A stretch of DNA of 64,000 nt from Stentor coeruleus (lineage: Eukaryota > Ciliophora > Heterotrichea > Heterotrichida > Stentoridae). The stretch lies in NCBI GenBank assembly GCA_001970955.1, contig MPUH01000190.1:1-64000 (forward strand), written 5' to 3'. Below, piece by piece: positions 51,901 to 59,500 of the stretch. Below the pieces are notes generated by a model. The model did not search any database, was not told where the DNA came from, and saw nothing but the letters and a program-made list of their open reading frames with translations. Every line of letters begins with the position of its first letter. Position 1 is the first letter of the stretch. A program made the translations under genes and the position numbers.

Positions 51901-52479
51901 TTTTTTACTACTAATATTACCTGATGCTGCTATTTCTTGATTAGCCAAAAACACAATCTGGTCAGTGATAGTTTCACTACGGAACATATCATAATTTTCA
52001 ATATACCAAGATGCTTCTGGATAAATATACGATAAATCTGATGTTTTCGACATCACATCACTATTTTTCATTGAAGCTTGGAAAATAGATATACTTGCTT
52101 TATATTCAGAATTTTTTGAATAAGTTTGAATAAAAATACAAGAATTTTGGCTTGGCATATAAATAGGAAATATTGATTCTTCAGGTAATTTATTTAAGCT
52201 TTTTAAGATCCCTAAACTTTTCAAACTTGAAGATTGTATTTTTGACCAAGTTGAAAGTATTCTAGTAATAGATTGAAGTTTTTTTAAATTATCAAGATTT
52301 TCTTCTAAGCTTTTAATGTTTTCAATTGCTTGTAAACATAAAGAAAAAAAGATCTTTTCAATTTCTAAAACTTCATTATTTTCACCAGCTTTCTGAGGAA
52401 GCTTATATGGGAAAACAATATGTGTTGCTAGGTATTTTACTTGCCTTTTATTCAAAGCAAACATTTTTTTCCCTTCCAT
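42985..52479 (-). CDS. Giant DUF6606/DUF3638/DUF3645 protein with SecA/helicase-like motor motifs
   Basis: One uninterrupted 3,164-residue frame. The N-terminus (ATHIVFPYKLPQ, about residue 14) fits DUF6606. A Cys cluster, CYKC (about 636), CAKC (about 658) and CGC, suggests a zinc site. DUF3638 starts near 2,070; its hallmark NMG is part of a Walker A, QLNMGEGKTSVIIP (about 2,108-2,121). A DExx-like ILDESDELL follows (about 2,236). DUF3645's HPD lies in YEHPDMIIMLTQLSYYYSGL (about 2,440). Near 2,693-2,733, HTRGTDLKMP and RLIQACMRLRMLGKG recall helicase motifs V and VI; SecA uses a similar GEGKT and RGTD pair. So an ATP-driven translocase or unfoldase is inferred. Such proteins are found across fungi and protists but their role is unknown. 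It has no detected introns. ZZ-gene relics lie on both sides. Confidence 0.85.
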   Translation of the reverse strand: MEGKKMFALNKRQVKYLATHIVFPYKLPQKAGENNEVLEIEKIFFSLCLQAIENIKSLEENLDNLKKLQSITRILSTWSKIQSSSLKSLGILKSLNKLPEESIFPIYMPSQNSCIFIQTYSKNSEYKASISIFQASMKNSDVMSKTSDLSYIYPEASWYIENYDMFRSETITDQIVFLANQEIAASGNISSKKGIKLNEIRDVRNCLFVKEWFCGAVNAGAPNCEQVCFVNKKIRDNVMWKDAYLSFRRNPLWTCIKAIMQICFNYYFQGKGNCFYKLFQCEIVFELCKISKDLKPDLKLQVIQKLAQRIHKFSLFSENDNFFNNRIGYYEEEIEKRRKELNSINDMIADSSRNKNAVINYNILTLKDCVIKNSELKRNILDFVNFENDSNNSLNSSMIKFKFIKIEDDFPSFDYYMYNEKAQLSIILYGTEMWIRSNLCDLSIENFIKTSKTNTEIIKELESYVIKLYSLLENYQIKAISFYKADPVGMSRMILACINLICSIDKSACIITPLMNQFSLGIDNQVFKHLLLLNKDDINYAVKLEQYVKFRNNQEGPSLINSNGNSTKNSFHSKFYQSNNKCKELKKVIYNEANILCKYKMNEFMSLERTYKSNKETYNNLKCEYYWTSEGQYLHKYLCYKCNLSRTISEMSIEIYEWPLPTCAKCYLNNNDLFKEVIEKQSTISCGCRLKKRVVLSEILLPTSIVLLRDALHNFMEKVLCKYPNESINKAQKTCGQWIKYKPLLKDMIYQRNATLGSTSKLFMESHYKRINLSMIESARNVFTPNGYSVVFSCTDLQIQINYNFDIHFIIKVLSFELKKPYKELQYALSYTFHNENQVIANQEKCDQNLQINEFLKFGFFRAGGNLQLLNLLDAIETRGLALKNENIYMLFCQSLWQIGPIESNYYLFHLDFFNHNFMIQVHSTITNYIGLIRNKWEEQITLCNVITIVNRFLNMSYSKEIKDLYVELLYKCRELAMEWKLGIEQFIQEQKNSGIADKIDFLKSKLAEISYFGIMTYDIQADDMDLVLNNEKDVLYWLRFSCKINDLKESKEYFHNLIYSRAIQILMNVSSTIGKIISQNESILTKYSIEKWSSGIRGKFGTWKNYSNFYFSSTFSSVNTSMIIELSIDGIFVIQGKDVDSLPRSISSLELYRSYFENIFFDVQPDVHGLNSYITQEMKENEGSISYSFIKTPQKLIIEKHLNVNNRIQDYVLIPKEFLENHFPHHFIQDYSHWLDKQTSVIEFQAKSFKKRKKDCKVYHEFDVTKMILNEKQENKMLVYIKSPTFNCLYQNIFFRMDDDIHIHMWVSPNKHYAIEIQLHRYFLKFKANKNKKIIKSNEFRGFYVCESQKLNTFFGLEQGLVLSEAVHNPFLVPKKKFIVPHGEISNTKNPLHQKVCIDIDELRKPSFFTFDQDDLLRIYKTGESLLAWFYLALLHAKTSTILPDPFLSQTGTNRSLEILKSAYCWSISNFSDEAKCILKSIKDLSPKRNFYPNHLTVQESVVWPEGIPNLCSSDMFAVMSKTIKKNSRIIDFNKKKSEKPIVSQLAEREYRRLKKSPQELKTDYDEIIIENKLPTNMSTKYNEISDNMKITKMIMTCSYFPQELKLVEKFMRKQSTLNGASKKYEKIPKNIKWNSMIGSFKDKWLKLYVLALKISEEKHYNYCIMLSFLAFQLEDIDLILLLQVVLHNKSYFYQCLPPKHLKYTELLESDYIEGKVKNIIKCNLKYSKNEFANKFIPRNEDEMINTSNLLQNYNEQMIINRKNNEANERYKYRVEITYNAYETKLICNTEKMVWDNWNKLEFDMNFDIKEFKNNIKSDISKKLSIWYANKELREFFEKLESIYISNYHSFALPNKKIFEIYNLPIKNQFRIYNCVFDLKSNNANTISYENIQLKEDNTRIFKCYTKNSEENKFMLNETSSSISKCLIKELKESWDHYANNKTDDIEINYKACIEIFSGRKFVYENIIKGILAQLEKILKPEKYKYLQLSGLWPEVRPMVLLGYLMDHNNENILLNECTKKLIQTLAIYWIYWQRSVRCINYAILGKSSKVFLEKEIISAPQENWNADDHLEWLILQIEMDIMIRPIQVTVARKMINPDSGKNSVMQLNMGEGKTSVIIPMIVSALASKTCLIRIIVLRALFNMNYNSLVMKLGGVLNRRIYTFPCNRDNVYDESIVRKKLETLKECQRKKGVILTVPEHMLSFELKSIEKCKDKTISLGKLLVETTEWLDDNTRDILDESDELLNSKFQLVYSIGRQLSLNGGNLRWEVAQAVLSLAEKHYKSLQKKYGEDTIYYNDGGDLLAYPQIRLLNESANAKLCGKICKDILRGKSNEINFLELTKAEINKVKQYVLNNKISPEIRTYVENLFKTQSEHLTIILLIRGLLGYGILVNALSKRWRVEYGVNPQRNNLFQAVPYRAKDVPAERAQYEHPDMIIMLTQLSYYYSGLSSSQLDKVFNYLSNTNSGPQVYEKWIQHIPKSYKIDDSIREYIGLNFGDPDKIEKYLYPVMRKHPLVINFWLNMFLYPKELKQFQGKFSRSSWDISKKKKNLTTGFSGTNETKMLLPLNIKYDGIEELMSTNGSLINCLLLKENNGYECFNKDFNGEMILKKITEHESKINLILDVGALMIDLNNEEVALKWLKMREDMEAAIFFTRNHDLMCINRKGIAIDFELSTYRRHLDKCLIYLDDSHTRGTDLKMPIGTIGAVTLGKGVTKDRLIQACMRLRMLGKGHSVFFYSSDEVHHQICKIFPEVPENALGSLHVLQWAIENSSKFAENALLYWAMQGISFMKRQLIYKSFKRIRNYIFYNEKSTELQELDIKTLYSADREKQLLVKFIEEKGIQFHNTLLKINAITNSDKFKTPKIIDHLNIYGGSIENYTQMHDEEQEVELEIELEQMQEQKNKRPANLEPHKPEMPNEISELLIEGIFKMNPMIFLPMHFSLKNTSLDSINQLNAWSPNIYITKEFIKTVSKDVRGDDYLRPPKWVVSIIIDSKTYLIILSGFEINKYKNYLNDKINLIMLMPRLRKEQNNYFSLKGSGISEFLMQQLMIFSGSQYFRNDNEVDEYLKFIGYSPGPRNEYQQECFEKGMITMDGFILPEFRKIVLGIIDDEDNEDDEKCMFYKNPDELIIGLAEIRARGLMNKFAHHLIILRRGKRPSINS

Positions 52480-53748
52480 TTATAAACATAAAATTCGGAA
52501 AAATTATTTACTTTACAAATGGCATATTTTCTATCTAAGATATAAGAAAGTATATTCATTCTTATTGCTAATACAGGATTATGAGTTTAGAAATATTATA
52601 TCATTTAGGTTACTATTCACTAAAGCATTGCTACAAACTTTTCGATGAATACTATTAACAAATTATCTTGAGCTAAAATAATAGTAATTTTTACATTGTA
52701 ATTAAATCTTATGTCTAACTCATTTTGCTTGATATTTATATTATGCTATTAGTTTTTGAATATAACTATGGCTTTATTACTATACCAATTAGTTTTGAAT
52801 AAATATAGATTTGTGTCTAATTCTGCTATGCTTTTAAAATAGTTTCATTTTATTATCTAAATATGCTTTGGATCAACCTTGAAGTATACAAAGACTAAAA
52901 AATATACTTAACTATTTCTCTATACCCACATCATATATTTTTATTCAAATTTATGCTTCCAATAAGGAAATATGACGTAAACTTTTTTTATAGTATTGCT
53001 ATTTATAAGAAATATTAGATATTTTGCTGTTAGTCACTATAGAAAATTAGAAAACTCCAAGAATTTTTTTGAGTCAGTCTTTCAAAATAATTCAGATATT
53101 AAGGTTTATAAAACACTTTTATAAATTCTTGCCTGTTGATATAATATAAACTATGGTAGACTTTTTATGACAAAAGTGAAGTGAATACTAGAAAGTTTAT
53201 CTGATTAAATTTCTCTTATAGTTTAGGACTAGAATAATTTCTCCCAAAAATAAATTCAAAATCTGTATACTAAATATAATAACCTCACATCTAAATTGCT
53301 AAAATATTTATCAAAAGGCATATTCAGAAATTCATAAAAAAAATCAGTGTTTATACAAAAATCCATTTTTTTGTACTTATCACTCTGAGCTATTATCTAT
53401 GAAAAATGAGCAATATTATTACAAGTCCTCAAAGAAAAAATATACGCATTCCCATTACCATATTCCTCACACAAACTCAATTTTTTCCTTTAACAAAACT
53501 TAACCAAAATCTTCTTCCCCAAACTCCCATTATTTCAAAGCCTTCACAAAATCCATAATTTTCCCAAAATCATCAAAACCTACTATTTCATCCATCATAA
53601 AATCCTTCCCAATCATTTCCATCTCAAACCCAACATCTCAAGCCAAATCATAGCCCAATCTTATTCTCTTGCATTTTTTCTATTAAAATATAAATCTGAC
53701 CCGTTTTCTATACAAGTTTTTCCAATTTATTATCCCTAATGAATATAA
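52480..53748. other. Divergent spacer with a ZZ-gene relic
   Basis: Between the giant gene (minus) and the small secreted-protein gene (plus). It holds the relic at 53153-53405. From 53430 to 53740 the plus strand is strikingly C/A-rich and G-poor, the expected 5' flank of the next gene. Confidence 0.55.
53153..53405 (+). pseudogene. Fourth ZZ-family copy, decayed and internally deleted
   Basis: At 53153 the DNA ATGGTAGACTTTTTATGACA matches the start of the ZZ genes (ATGATAGATTTCTTTTATGG), and GAAAGTTTATCTGATTAAAT continues the match, with several stops. At about 53320 ATATTCAGAAATTCATAA matches their region around 40292. The middle is missing. It has the same orientation as the intact copies and lies on the other side of the giant gene. 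Confidence 0.75.
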
Positions 53749-54039
53749 ATGGTGCTGAAGGCGATCACATTACTCTTGATTGCAAATATTTGCTTAGGAC
53801 AGGATCCAACACTATATGGGATGATAAGTAAGAGCGGATTGAACTACGACCAAGTAATGGCATGGAGTGACGCCTTATGGACTGAAGTAGAAAGCGGTAT
53901 TCTAACTCCAGACCAAGCTCAGGCGATGTTTTTAGACGAAACAGGTTTGACAGTGTTCGATTTCTTAGTTAGAACTGGGGAAATCAAATTAGCAGTAGAC
54001 GCAGGATTAATACCAGCAGAGGCGCTTGCAGGGATATAA
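53749..54039 (+). CDS. Small secreted protein, family member A
   Basis: The 96-residue protein has a signal peptide (MVLKAITLLLIANICLGQ, cleavage likely before QDP or after Gly17). The mature part of about 78 residues is acidic, cysteine-free and probably helical, with SGLNYDQVMAWSDALW and ESGILTPDQAQAMFLDETG. It is about 70% identical to the converging neighbour. Codons are unusually GC-rich for the window (GACCAAGCTCAGGCG), which suggests high expression. No domain is recognised. The DQAQAMF-like helix pair faintly recalls a UBA or EF-hand-less calmodulin fold, but I would not name it. Likely targets are mucocyst or pigment-granule contents or the outside. Confidence 0.82.
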   Translation: MVLKAITLLLIANICLGQDPTLYGMISKSGLNYDQVMAWSDALWTEVESGILTPDQAQAMFLDETGLTVFDFLVRTGEIKLAVDAGLIPAEALAGI

Positions 54040-54199
54040 ACGGATAGTTAGTTATCTCATTACGTAACTAAGCGATTTGGGAAATATAATTTTTTAACAA
54101 AATCGGCTCTAAATCCATAAGATTGCGAGAAAAAACGCCTAGCATTTAAAAGTCCATTGTTTAGTCAAGATCTAGATTGGTAATTAAAACTAAATTTAT

Positions 54200-54499
54200 C
54201 TAGCCTTTAACTAAGTCGTCAACAACTCCTTGAGGAACAAGCCCGCTTGAGACTGCTAATTGGATCTCTCCACTTCGGACTAAGAAGTCTATTACACGCA
54301 TCCCTGTCTCATCTAGGAACATAGCTTGAGCCTGATCTGGGCTTAAAATCCCTGATTCGACTTCGACCCACAGTGTGTCACTCCAGGCCATGACTTGATC
54401 GTAGTTTAATCCGGTTTTAGTGACAATTCCTAATAGTTCTGGATCCTGACCTATACATAATCCAAGTATAATCATCAATGCCAACACCTTCGAAGCCAT
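54200..54499 (-). CDS. Small secreted protein, family member B
   Basis: A 99-residue paralogue of the plus-strand neighbour, arranged tail to tail with 160 bp between stops. The signal peptide is MASKVLALMIILGLCIGQ; the mature part keeps TGLNYDQVMAWSDTLW, VESGILSPDQAQAMFLDETG and DFLVRSGEIQLAVSSGLVP. It differs mainly at its C-terminus (VVDDLVKG versus ALAGI). It has no cysteine in the mature part, an acidic net charge and GC-rich codons like its partner. The conserved core and variable end suggest a functional duplication. Function is unknown. Confidence 0.82.
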   Translation of the reverse strand: MASKVLALMIILGLCIGQDPELLGIVTKTGLNYDQVMAWSDTLWVEVESGILSPDQAQAMFLDETGMRVIDFLVRSGEIQLAVSSGLVPQGVVDDLVKG

Positions 54500-55201
54500 A
54501 ATAACTTTTACTAATTAACAATATAAATTTGTATGTAAGAGTAATTTCGATTTTATATTGGAATGAAGAAGTTAGGACCTGATAAGGTGTAGGATGAATT
54601 ATTGAAATGAGGAAGATGGTGAAGGTATTAGGAGGTTACATTTGTGGTAAAGAAGAGATTGTTTTAGAGTAGATTTGGAATGATAGTGTTTGTAGGATTT
54701 TTAAGAAATATAGAGTATTGGTGTTTGTAAAAAAGCTAGTTTTGTTGTAAAAATGATTAATAGGATTTTTGGTTATTAGGATTTTAACGTTTATTTTTTT
54801 GGGTTTTTGGTTTGGAAGCTTGAAATTATGGGTTTGGGGATTATGGATTGTGGTATATGAAGTATATGGCTGTTGTGAGATTTGTGTGGGAGTTTAATTA
54901 GGATATAGGGTAAAATTTTGCATAATGTTCAAGGCTTATTATGAAAGTGAAAACTTTTATCATTTTTGATAAGGAGTCTAAGATGAAATTTGATTGATTA
55001 GACAATATTTCCTCAGGATTACCGCTATCTCAGACATAGCCTCTAACTGGTTCAAGTGCTCACATTAGAAAATATAAATTAAAAATATATTATAACTACT
55101 ATTCTTATAATAAATATCCTCCAATTTCCATTCTTATCATAAAACTTCTTCATTAAAATTTATATCTAAATATATAGTATTAATATTATTTCCTTTTATG
55201 C
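54500..55201. other. Spacer between two minus-strand genes
   Basis: G/T-rich on plus to about 54990 (5' flank of the 54499 gene), A/C-rich from about 55030 to 55201 (3' flank of the 55202 gene). A tRNA-B-box-like GGTTCAAGTGC near 55048 does not fold into a tRNA. Confidence 0.5.
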
Positions 55202-55960
55202 TTATTCAATTTCTGGTGTGGGCTCATTACCTCCAGTATTTCTCCTTTTCCTAGCTCCACCCATACTTGGCATTTTAGTTTTTACATATACATTCAATAT
55301 CTCCAAAGGTTTGATATATTCAGCATCTACAGGTAATACCAAAAGCGAAAAACTTCCGCTTTCCATCCTTGAAGATACATCATTAACTATAACTTTTCTA
55401 AAAAAAATACTTGAAATCCCTTCTTCTTCTAATGTACCAAGCATAACTCTATCACCTGAAGCATTATGTGTAAGCATTTTATGATGATTTCCTCCAGTAC
55501 ATAACATGATTTTAAACTTAACTGGGCGTTCTAAGTTTTGTTTTATTCCGTTGTTGTCTACAATTTTCAAAGATAGAGCGAATGCTTTTTTCTTATACAA
55601 AGGCTGAGGTAAGTCTTCTTGTAAAACAATTTTATATAAGTATTCTGAATTATTACTGGCTAAATTGTCAGTGAGTATAATTGGCTGTTTGACTTGATCT
55701 GAAAGCAAACTGGTTTCTAAGTAGTTTTTAGGAGTAAAATGATTTTGTACTGTTTTTTTCATGAGATTGGCTATGTTTTCGATTTCTTTAATAATCTGAC
55801 TCTGAGCCAAGATTGCTTCCATAATTTTCTGAGTCAAAATCCCAGTTGTTTCAGAGTCTACCTCAATTGTACTATTGCTTATTAAGCTTTCAACTTGGGT
55901 TTTCCCACATATTTCACAGGGTCCTTGAGAATCTAGTTTGAACTGACCTAAATGACACAT
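55202..55960 (-). CDS. Cys-knuckle plus beta-domain protein, family member 1
   Basis: The 252-residue protein starts with a short cysteine motif (C2, C15, C18; GPCEICGK), then a helical segment (about 40-75, ILTQKIMEAILAQSQIIKEI). A beta-rich domain follows at about 108-235: LPQPLYKKKAFALSLKIVD, FKIMLC, NASGDRVMLGTLEEEG, IIFRKV-type strand, VSSRMESGSFSLLVLP and IKPLEILNVYVKTK. The basic tail GGARKRRNTGG looks like a nuclear signal. Spacing of the last strands (G-x-L, I-x-F, R-x-x-x-F-x-L, I-x-x-x-x-x-V-K) resembles immunoglobulin-fold DNA-binding families such as plant CBP60 or Runt, but I do not recognise the family. Nuclear regulatory protein is a hypothesis. Confidence 0.75.
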   Translation of the reverse strand: MCHLGQFKLDSQGPCEICGKTQVESLISNSTIEVDSETTGILTQKIMEAILAQSQIIKEIENIANLMKKTVQNHFTPKNYLETSLLSDQVKQPIILTDNLASNNSEYLYKIVLQEDLPQPLYKKKAFALSLKIVDNNGIKQNLERPVKFKIMLCTGGNHHKMLTHNASGDRVMLGTLEEEGISSIFFRKVIVNDVSSRMESGSFSLLVLPVDAEYIKPLEILNVYVKTKMPSMGGARKRRNTGGNEPTPEIE

Positions 55961-57086
55961 TTATTATCCACTAGATTAGGAATAATTAAAAGAGTATAAT
56001 AACTATAAATAGTTCTAGAAAAAATTTCATATTATATTGGGAAAAAATCAATTACTAAGCTTAAGGGATTGAAAAATAATATATAGGAGGAATGATTGTA
56101 TGTAAATATATATTATTAACATCACAACTTGGAATTAGTTTTTGAATCGTAGTACCATTTTTTATATATGCTCTAGAATATAATTTTCATAGTTTTACCA
56201 ATGTTTAATAAGTAAAAATGTATTAGATGATGTTAAAAAGTTTAATTTTCATAGGTGAAGGGTTATGAAAGAAAACTATATAGAATAAATATTATTATAG
56301 GGGCCTAAAGATAAATGGCTGACTATTAGGAAAACTATTTGAATATTTGATTGGGATTTTTGATGGAATAAAGAGAGGGAAATGATGACGCTGAAAAAAG
56401 GCTTGGATTGGTTGAAGATATGATTTTTGGTTTAAAAAGGTATGATTTTTAGGGAGAAATAGGAGTTGTGGTTGAAAAAAATCATTTTTTTTGACTTTGG
56501 GATGGATTAAGATTGCTTTTGGTAAGGAAGATTAAAATAGAGAGGGTTTAGTGAGAATTGATAAGAAGTTATATAGGAAAAAATTGTTAGAGGAAAGTGT
56601 GTGGGTAGAGGATGATGAAGAGAGAAAATATGGAAGTCAATCGGTATAGGTAGAAAATGCTGGATATAATATATTTTTGAAGAGCCTATTTACATATAGT
56701 GATTTTCTAGACTAGAGGCATGTTTATTATTGAATACAGAAACATATTAAGCCTGGCTACCAGGCATTGAATAAACATTTATAAGATTATTACCCTGTTT
56801 TTTTTACTAAGCTAAATTTACATAAGCAGTTTTTCTTATTAGTTTGATAAATAAAAATCCACACAAAATTATCTCAAAAGCTATCCCAAAATTTTTTGTC
56901 TTTATCCCCCTTCCTTTAATCTAACACCAATTCTATCCCATCAAAGTTTTAAATTATTTTTATTATCATCATACATTTCTTACTCATAAGTATTCATTCA
57001 AAAATTCATTTAAATTTAATATTGTCTAAGTATTTTTAAATTTTTCAATCTAAACAAAAAATATTCTAAGCGATATTCTATCTTTA
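55961..57086. other. Spacer in the accessory region
   Basis: G/T-rich on plus to about 56650 (5' flank of the 55960 gene), then C/A-rich from about 56770 to 57060, which fits a 5' flank for the relic that starts at 57087. No coding frame is supported. Confidence 0.45.
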
Positions 57087-57555
57087 TGTGCCAGAAAAAT
57101 ATTATTAAGCATTTTTTTTTTAGACCCTGGTGCAAAAAATGATATCCCTTTAAGCCATATTCGTGTATAATATTATTGTATTATATATAGTATTTTAAAA
57201 AGTCTTCGGGTTATGATAACCTTAATTAAGTTCGAAAAACGTGAAGATTTGGCTTTTCTGTTCATAAATTTTCTTAGGATTTATATTATATAAAATCCAT
57301 ATTTTAGCCTATAAACCGCTGGATTCGATTGGATCCTTAGCCTAAGGTTTTTAAAAAATTGATACTAAAAGAGAATCTAATTAAGATTTTTCTTTTGATT
57401 TTGCCTTTAAAAAAACTTTCGATGAAGCTATTTTGCAGTTAAGTTCACCTGGATTAGAAATTATGTGTAGTCTAGCTTATGAATTTACTAAAAATCTTTC
57501 AGAGATGAGAATATTATATAAAAAACTACAAAGTTTACTTTTGTTTATATATTGA
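57087..57555 (+). pseudogene. Possible 5' relic of the Cys-knuckle family
   Basis: At 57087 a frame begins ATGTGC and reads MCQKN with RPWCKK before a stop, reminiscent of the family's MC N-terminus with a second Cys near residue 15. At 57385-57555 an open frame encodes SSPGLEIMCSLAYEFTKNL and SEMRILYKKLQS, similar in pattern to the family's helical segment (for example ILQNIMSLFLSQAERFKEL). No beta domain follows. The evidence is weak but the A/C-rich flank before 57087 supports an ancient gene start. Confidence 0.3.
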
Positions 57556-57574
57556 CTTAGTTATTTTGGTCTCT

Positions 57575-58398
57575 TTAACTAATTTGATCTTCATTCAAAC
57601 TTTTATTTTCCATTTTTCTTCTTTTGTTAGTTTCTCCTGCCACCATTTTCCTAGCTTTCACTATAAGATCTGATATGACAAGGGGTTTAATATAATTAGA
57701 ATTCTCAGGCTTTATAGCTAGGAAGAAGTATCCATTCCTAAAGTGTGAAGTCACTTCTTTGATGATAATTCTTTTAAAAATAATCGTGCAATCTCCTTCA
57801 GATTCAAGGGAGCCAAGCACAGCCTTATCCCCTGAAGTATTCATTAGCAATTGCTTTACTGGACTTTCAGCTGTAAAAACCATCACTTTAAACACAACTT
57901 TCTCTTGAAGCTTAACTTCCTTACCATTCATGTCTATAATATTCAAAACTAAAGGGAAAGCTCTATCTTTATAAGCAGGTCTAGGTAAATCTCCATTAAG
58001 CTTTAGCATAAATTCATATTTAGCAATAGGATCAGAGATATTTCAAAAATTATAAAAAAGTATTTAAAATTTAATTCTGCAATTAATAAGATATGCTTAA
58101 GAATAGTTTTTTCCGTAACGGTCTCATCAGTTTTTCCTAGCATTTGTGATGGTTTTTGAAGTGAATTTTGATTGCAGGAAGTTTCTATAATGGTACCGAT
58201 TTTTTTCATAGAATCTGCTAATTCTTTGAATCTTTCAGCCTGGCTTAAAAACAATGACATGATGTTTTGTAAAATCTGAGAATCATTATAGTTGTAAAGT
58301 AGTCCATAGCTTGGCTTGTTCACATTTTCAAGTTGGGCTTTTATAAAACAACTACAAGATCCGTCGGTAATTGGACAGAGTTGATTCGAATTACACAT
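57575..58398 (-). CDS. Cys-knuckle plus beta-domain protein, family member 2, frame-shifted
   Basis: The N-terminal frame (58398 to 58003) has C2, C8, C15 and C17 in MCNSNQLCPITDGSCSCF and the helical segment. The beta domain lies in another frame (58009 to 57575): LPRPAYKDRAFPLVLNIID, NTSGDKAVLGSLESEG, EVTSHFRNGYFFLAI and IKPLVISDLIVKARK, with the basic tail TNKRRK. By comparison with member 1 the switch should occur near 58010-58060 (the second frame is open there as YEFMLKLNGDL). I found no GT...AG 15-mer that joins them, so this is a frameshift, an unusual intron or a sequencing error. If real, only a truncated protein is made and the gene may be dying. Confidence 0.6.
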
Positions 58399-59500
58399 AT
58401 AATATTAGATATAAACCGTCCATTTTTTTATTCCATAGCCAACCAATATGGTTTTTATCTAAGGCTAAGATGTATATATTATATATAATGGAATCAAGAT
58501 AGTATATGGCTTTGATATTGTTTGATTAGAAAAAATATTCTGGACTTAAGCCTTAAAGGTTTATATATCATAATTTAATAATATAATATATACAAAATCT
58601 GAGATTTTTTCAATATAACTTTTGACTTTGGCGGAGAGTCTTAAAGGCTGAAGAAATTATTTTTGTTATATTTGAATTGTTTTTGTTTGTGAATCTTTTC
58701 GGGCAGATTAAGTTTCCATTAATCTGATAGTTTATGATTTACAATGACTACTAGATTGTATTTTTTTTAGCTTTAGGTTTCTATGGAAAATAAACTTTAG
58801 TGATAAGTAATAGTAGATGATGATAAGAGACCTTAAATTTTATTAAAATAAGCATGAGGTTTTCTTTTAGGCTCAGTTTTTGGTTAAAAATCAAGAGAAC
58901 TTTTTTAGCAAGCATTCAAACCTTCATTTGTCCTTTATCAAAATTATTCATTAGCCAAATATAAAATGTCTCAAAAGTACTTATTTTTTTTAGCGAAAAT
59001 AAATTTACTTATCACGATAATTATAAAGACATAAACAATTTTTATATTCTTCTTATTCATTCTTTGGATCTTTATATTTTATTACCTCATAATCTAAAAT
59101 TATGTTTTTTTGGCAAAGCAAGTCTTCAATCTTACTAAAAATTATAATGTATTTACAAGCAAATACACAATCAATTATGATAACTGAGAAATTATACTAT
59201 TGTATTATTTTCTGTAGTTTTTCTAATATGCATAATATTTTGAAACATTTTTTCTAAGGGATTTAAAAAAGAACTTACTAAANTTTTTCTAAGGGATTTA
59301 AAAAAGAATTTACTAAGCATATTAGTGACTATGATTCAAACTGCTTCATATCTGTTAGAAATATAAATAATTTTATAACAGAATAAAAAAGTTATTAATA
59401 ATTAACTGATTTTAGATGATTAATATATTGTCTTAGATAACAAAAGTTAACATAAAAAACCATTTACTTAATTGTAATCTCTTTATTTCATATAAAAATT
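58399..59500. other. AT-rich spacer with one N joint
   Basis: G/T-biased on plus near 58400-58880, as expected for the 5' flank of the minus gene, then mixed. The duplication at 59249-59317 lies here. No coding frame supported. Confidence 0.45.
59249..59317 (+). repeat. 34-bp duplication around N at 59283
   Basis: Bases 59249-59282 recur as 59284-59317 with one substitution, separated by a single N. Confidence 0.85.

Noticed and set aside
55018-55066. tRNA-like B box GGTTCAAGTGC
   Set aside because: No acceptor, D or anticodon stem can be formed around it.
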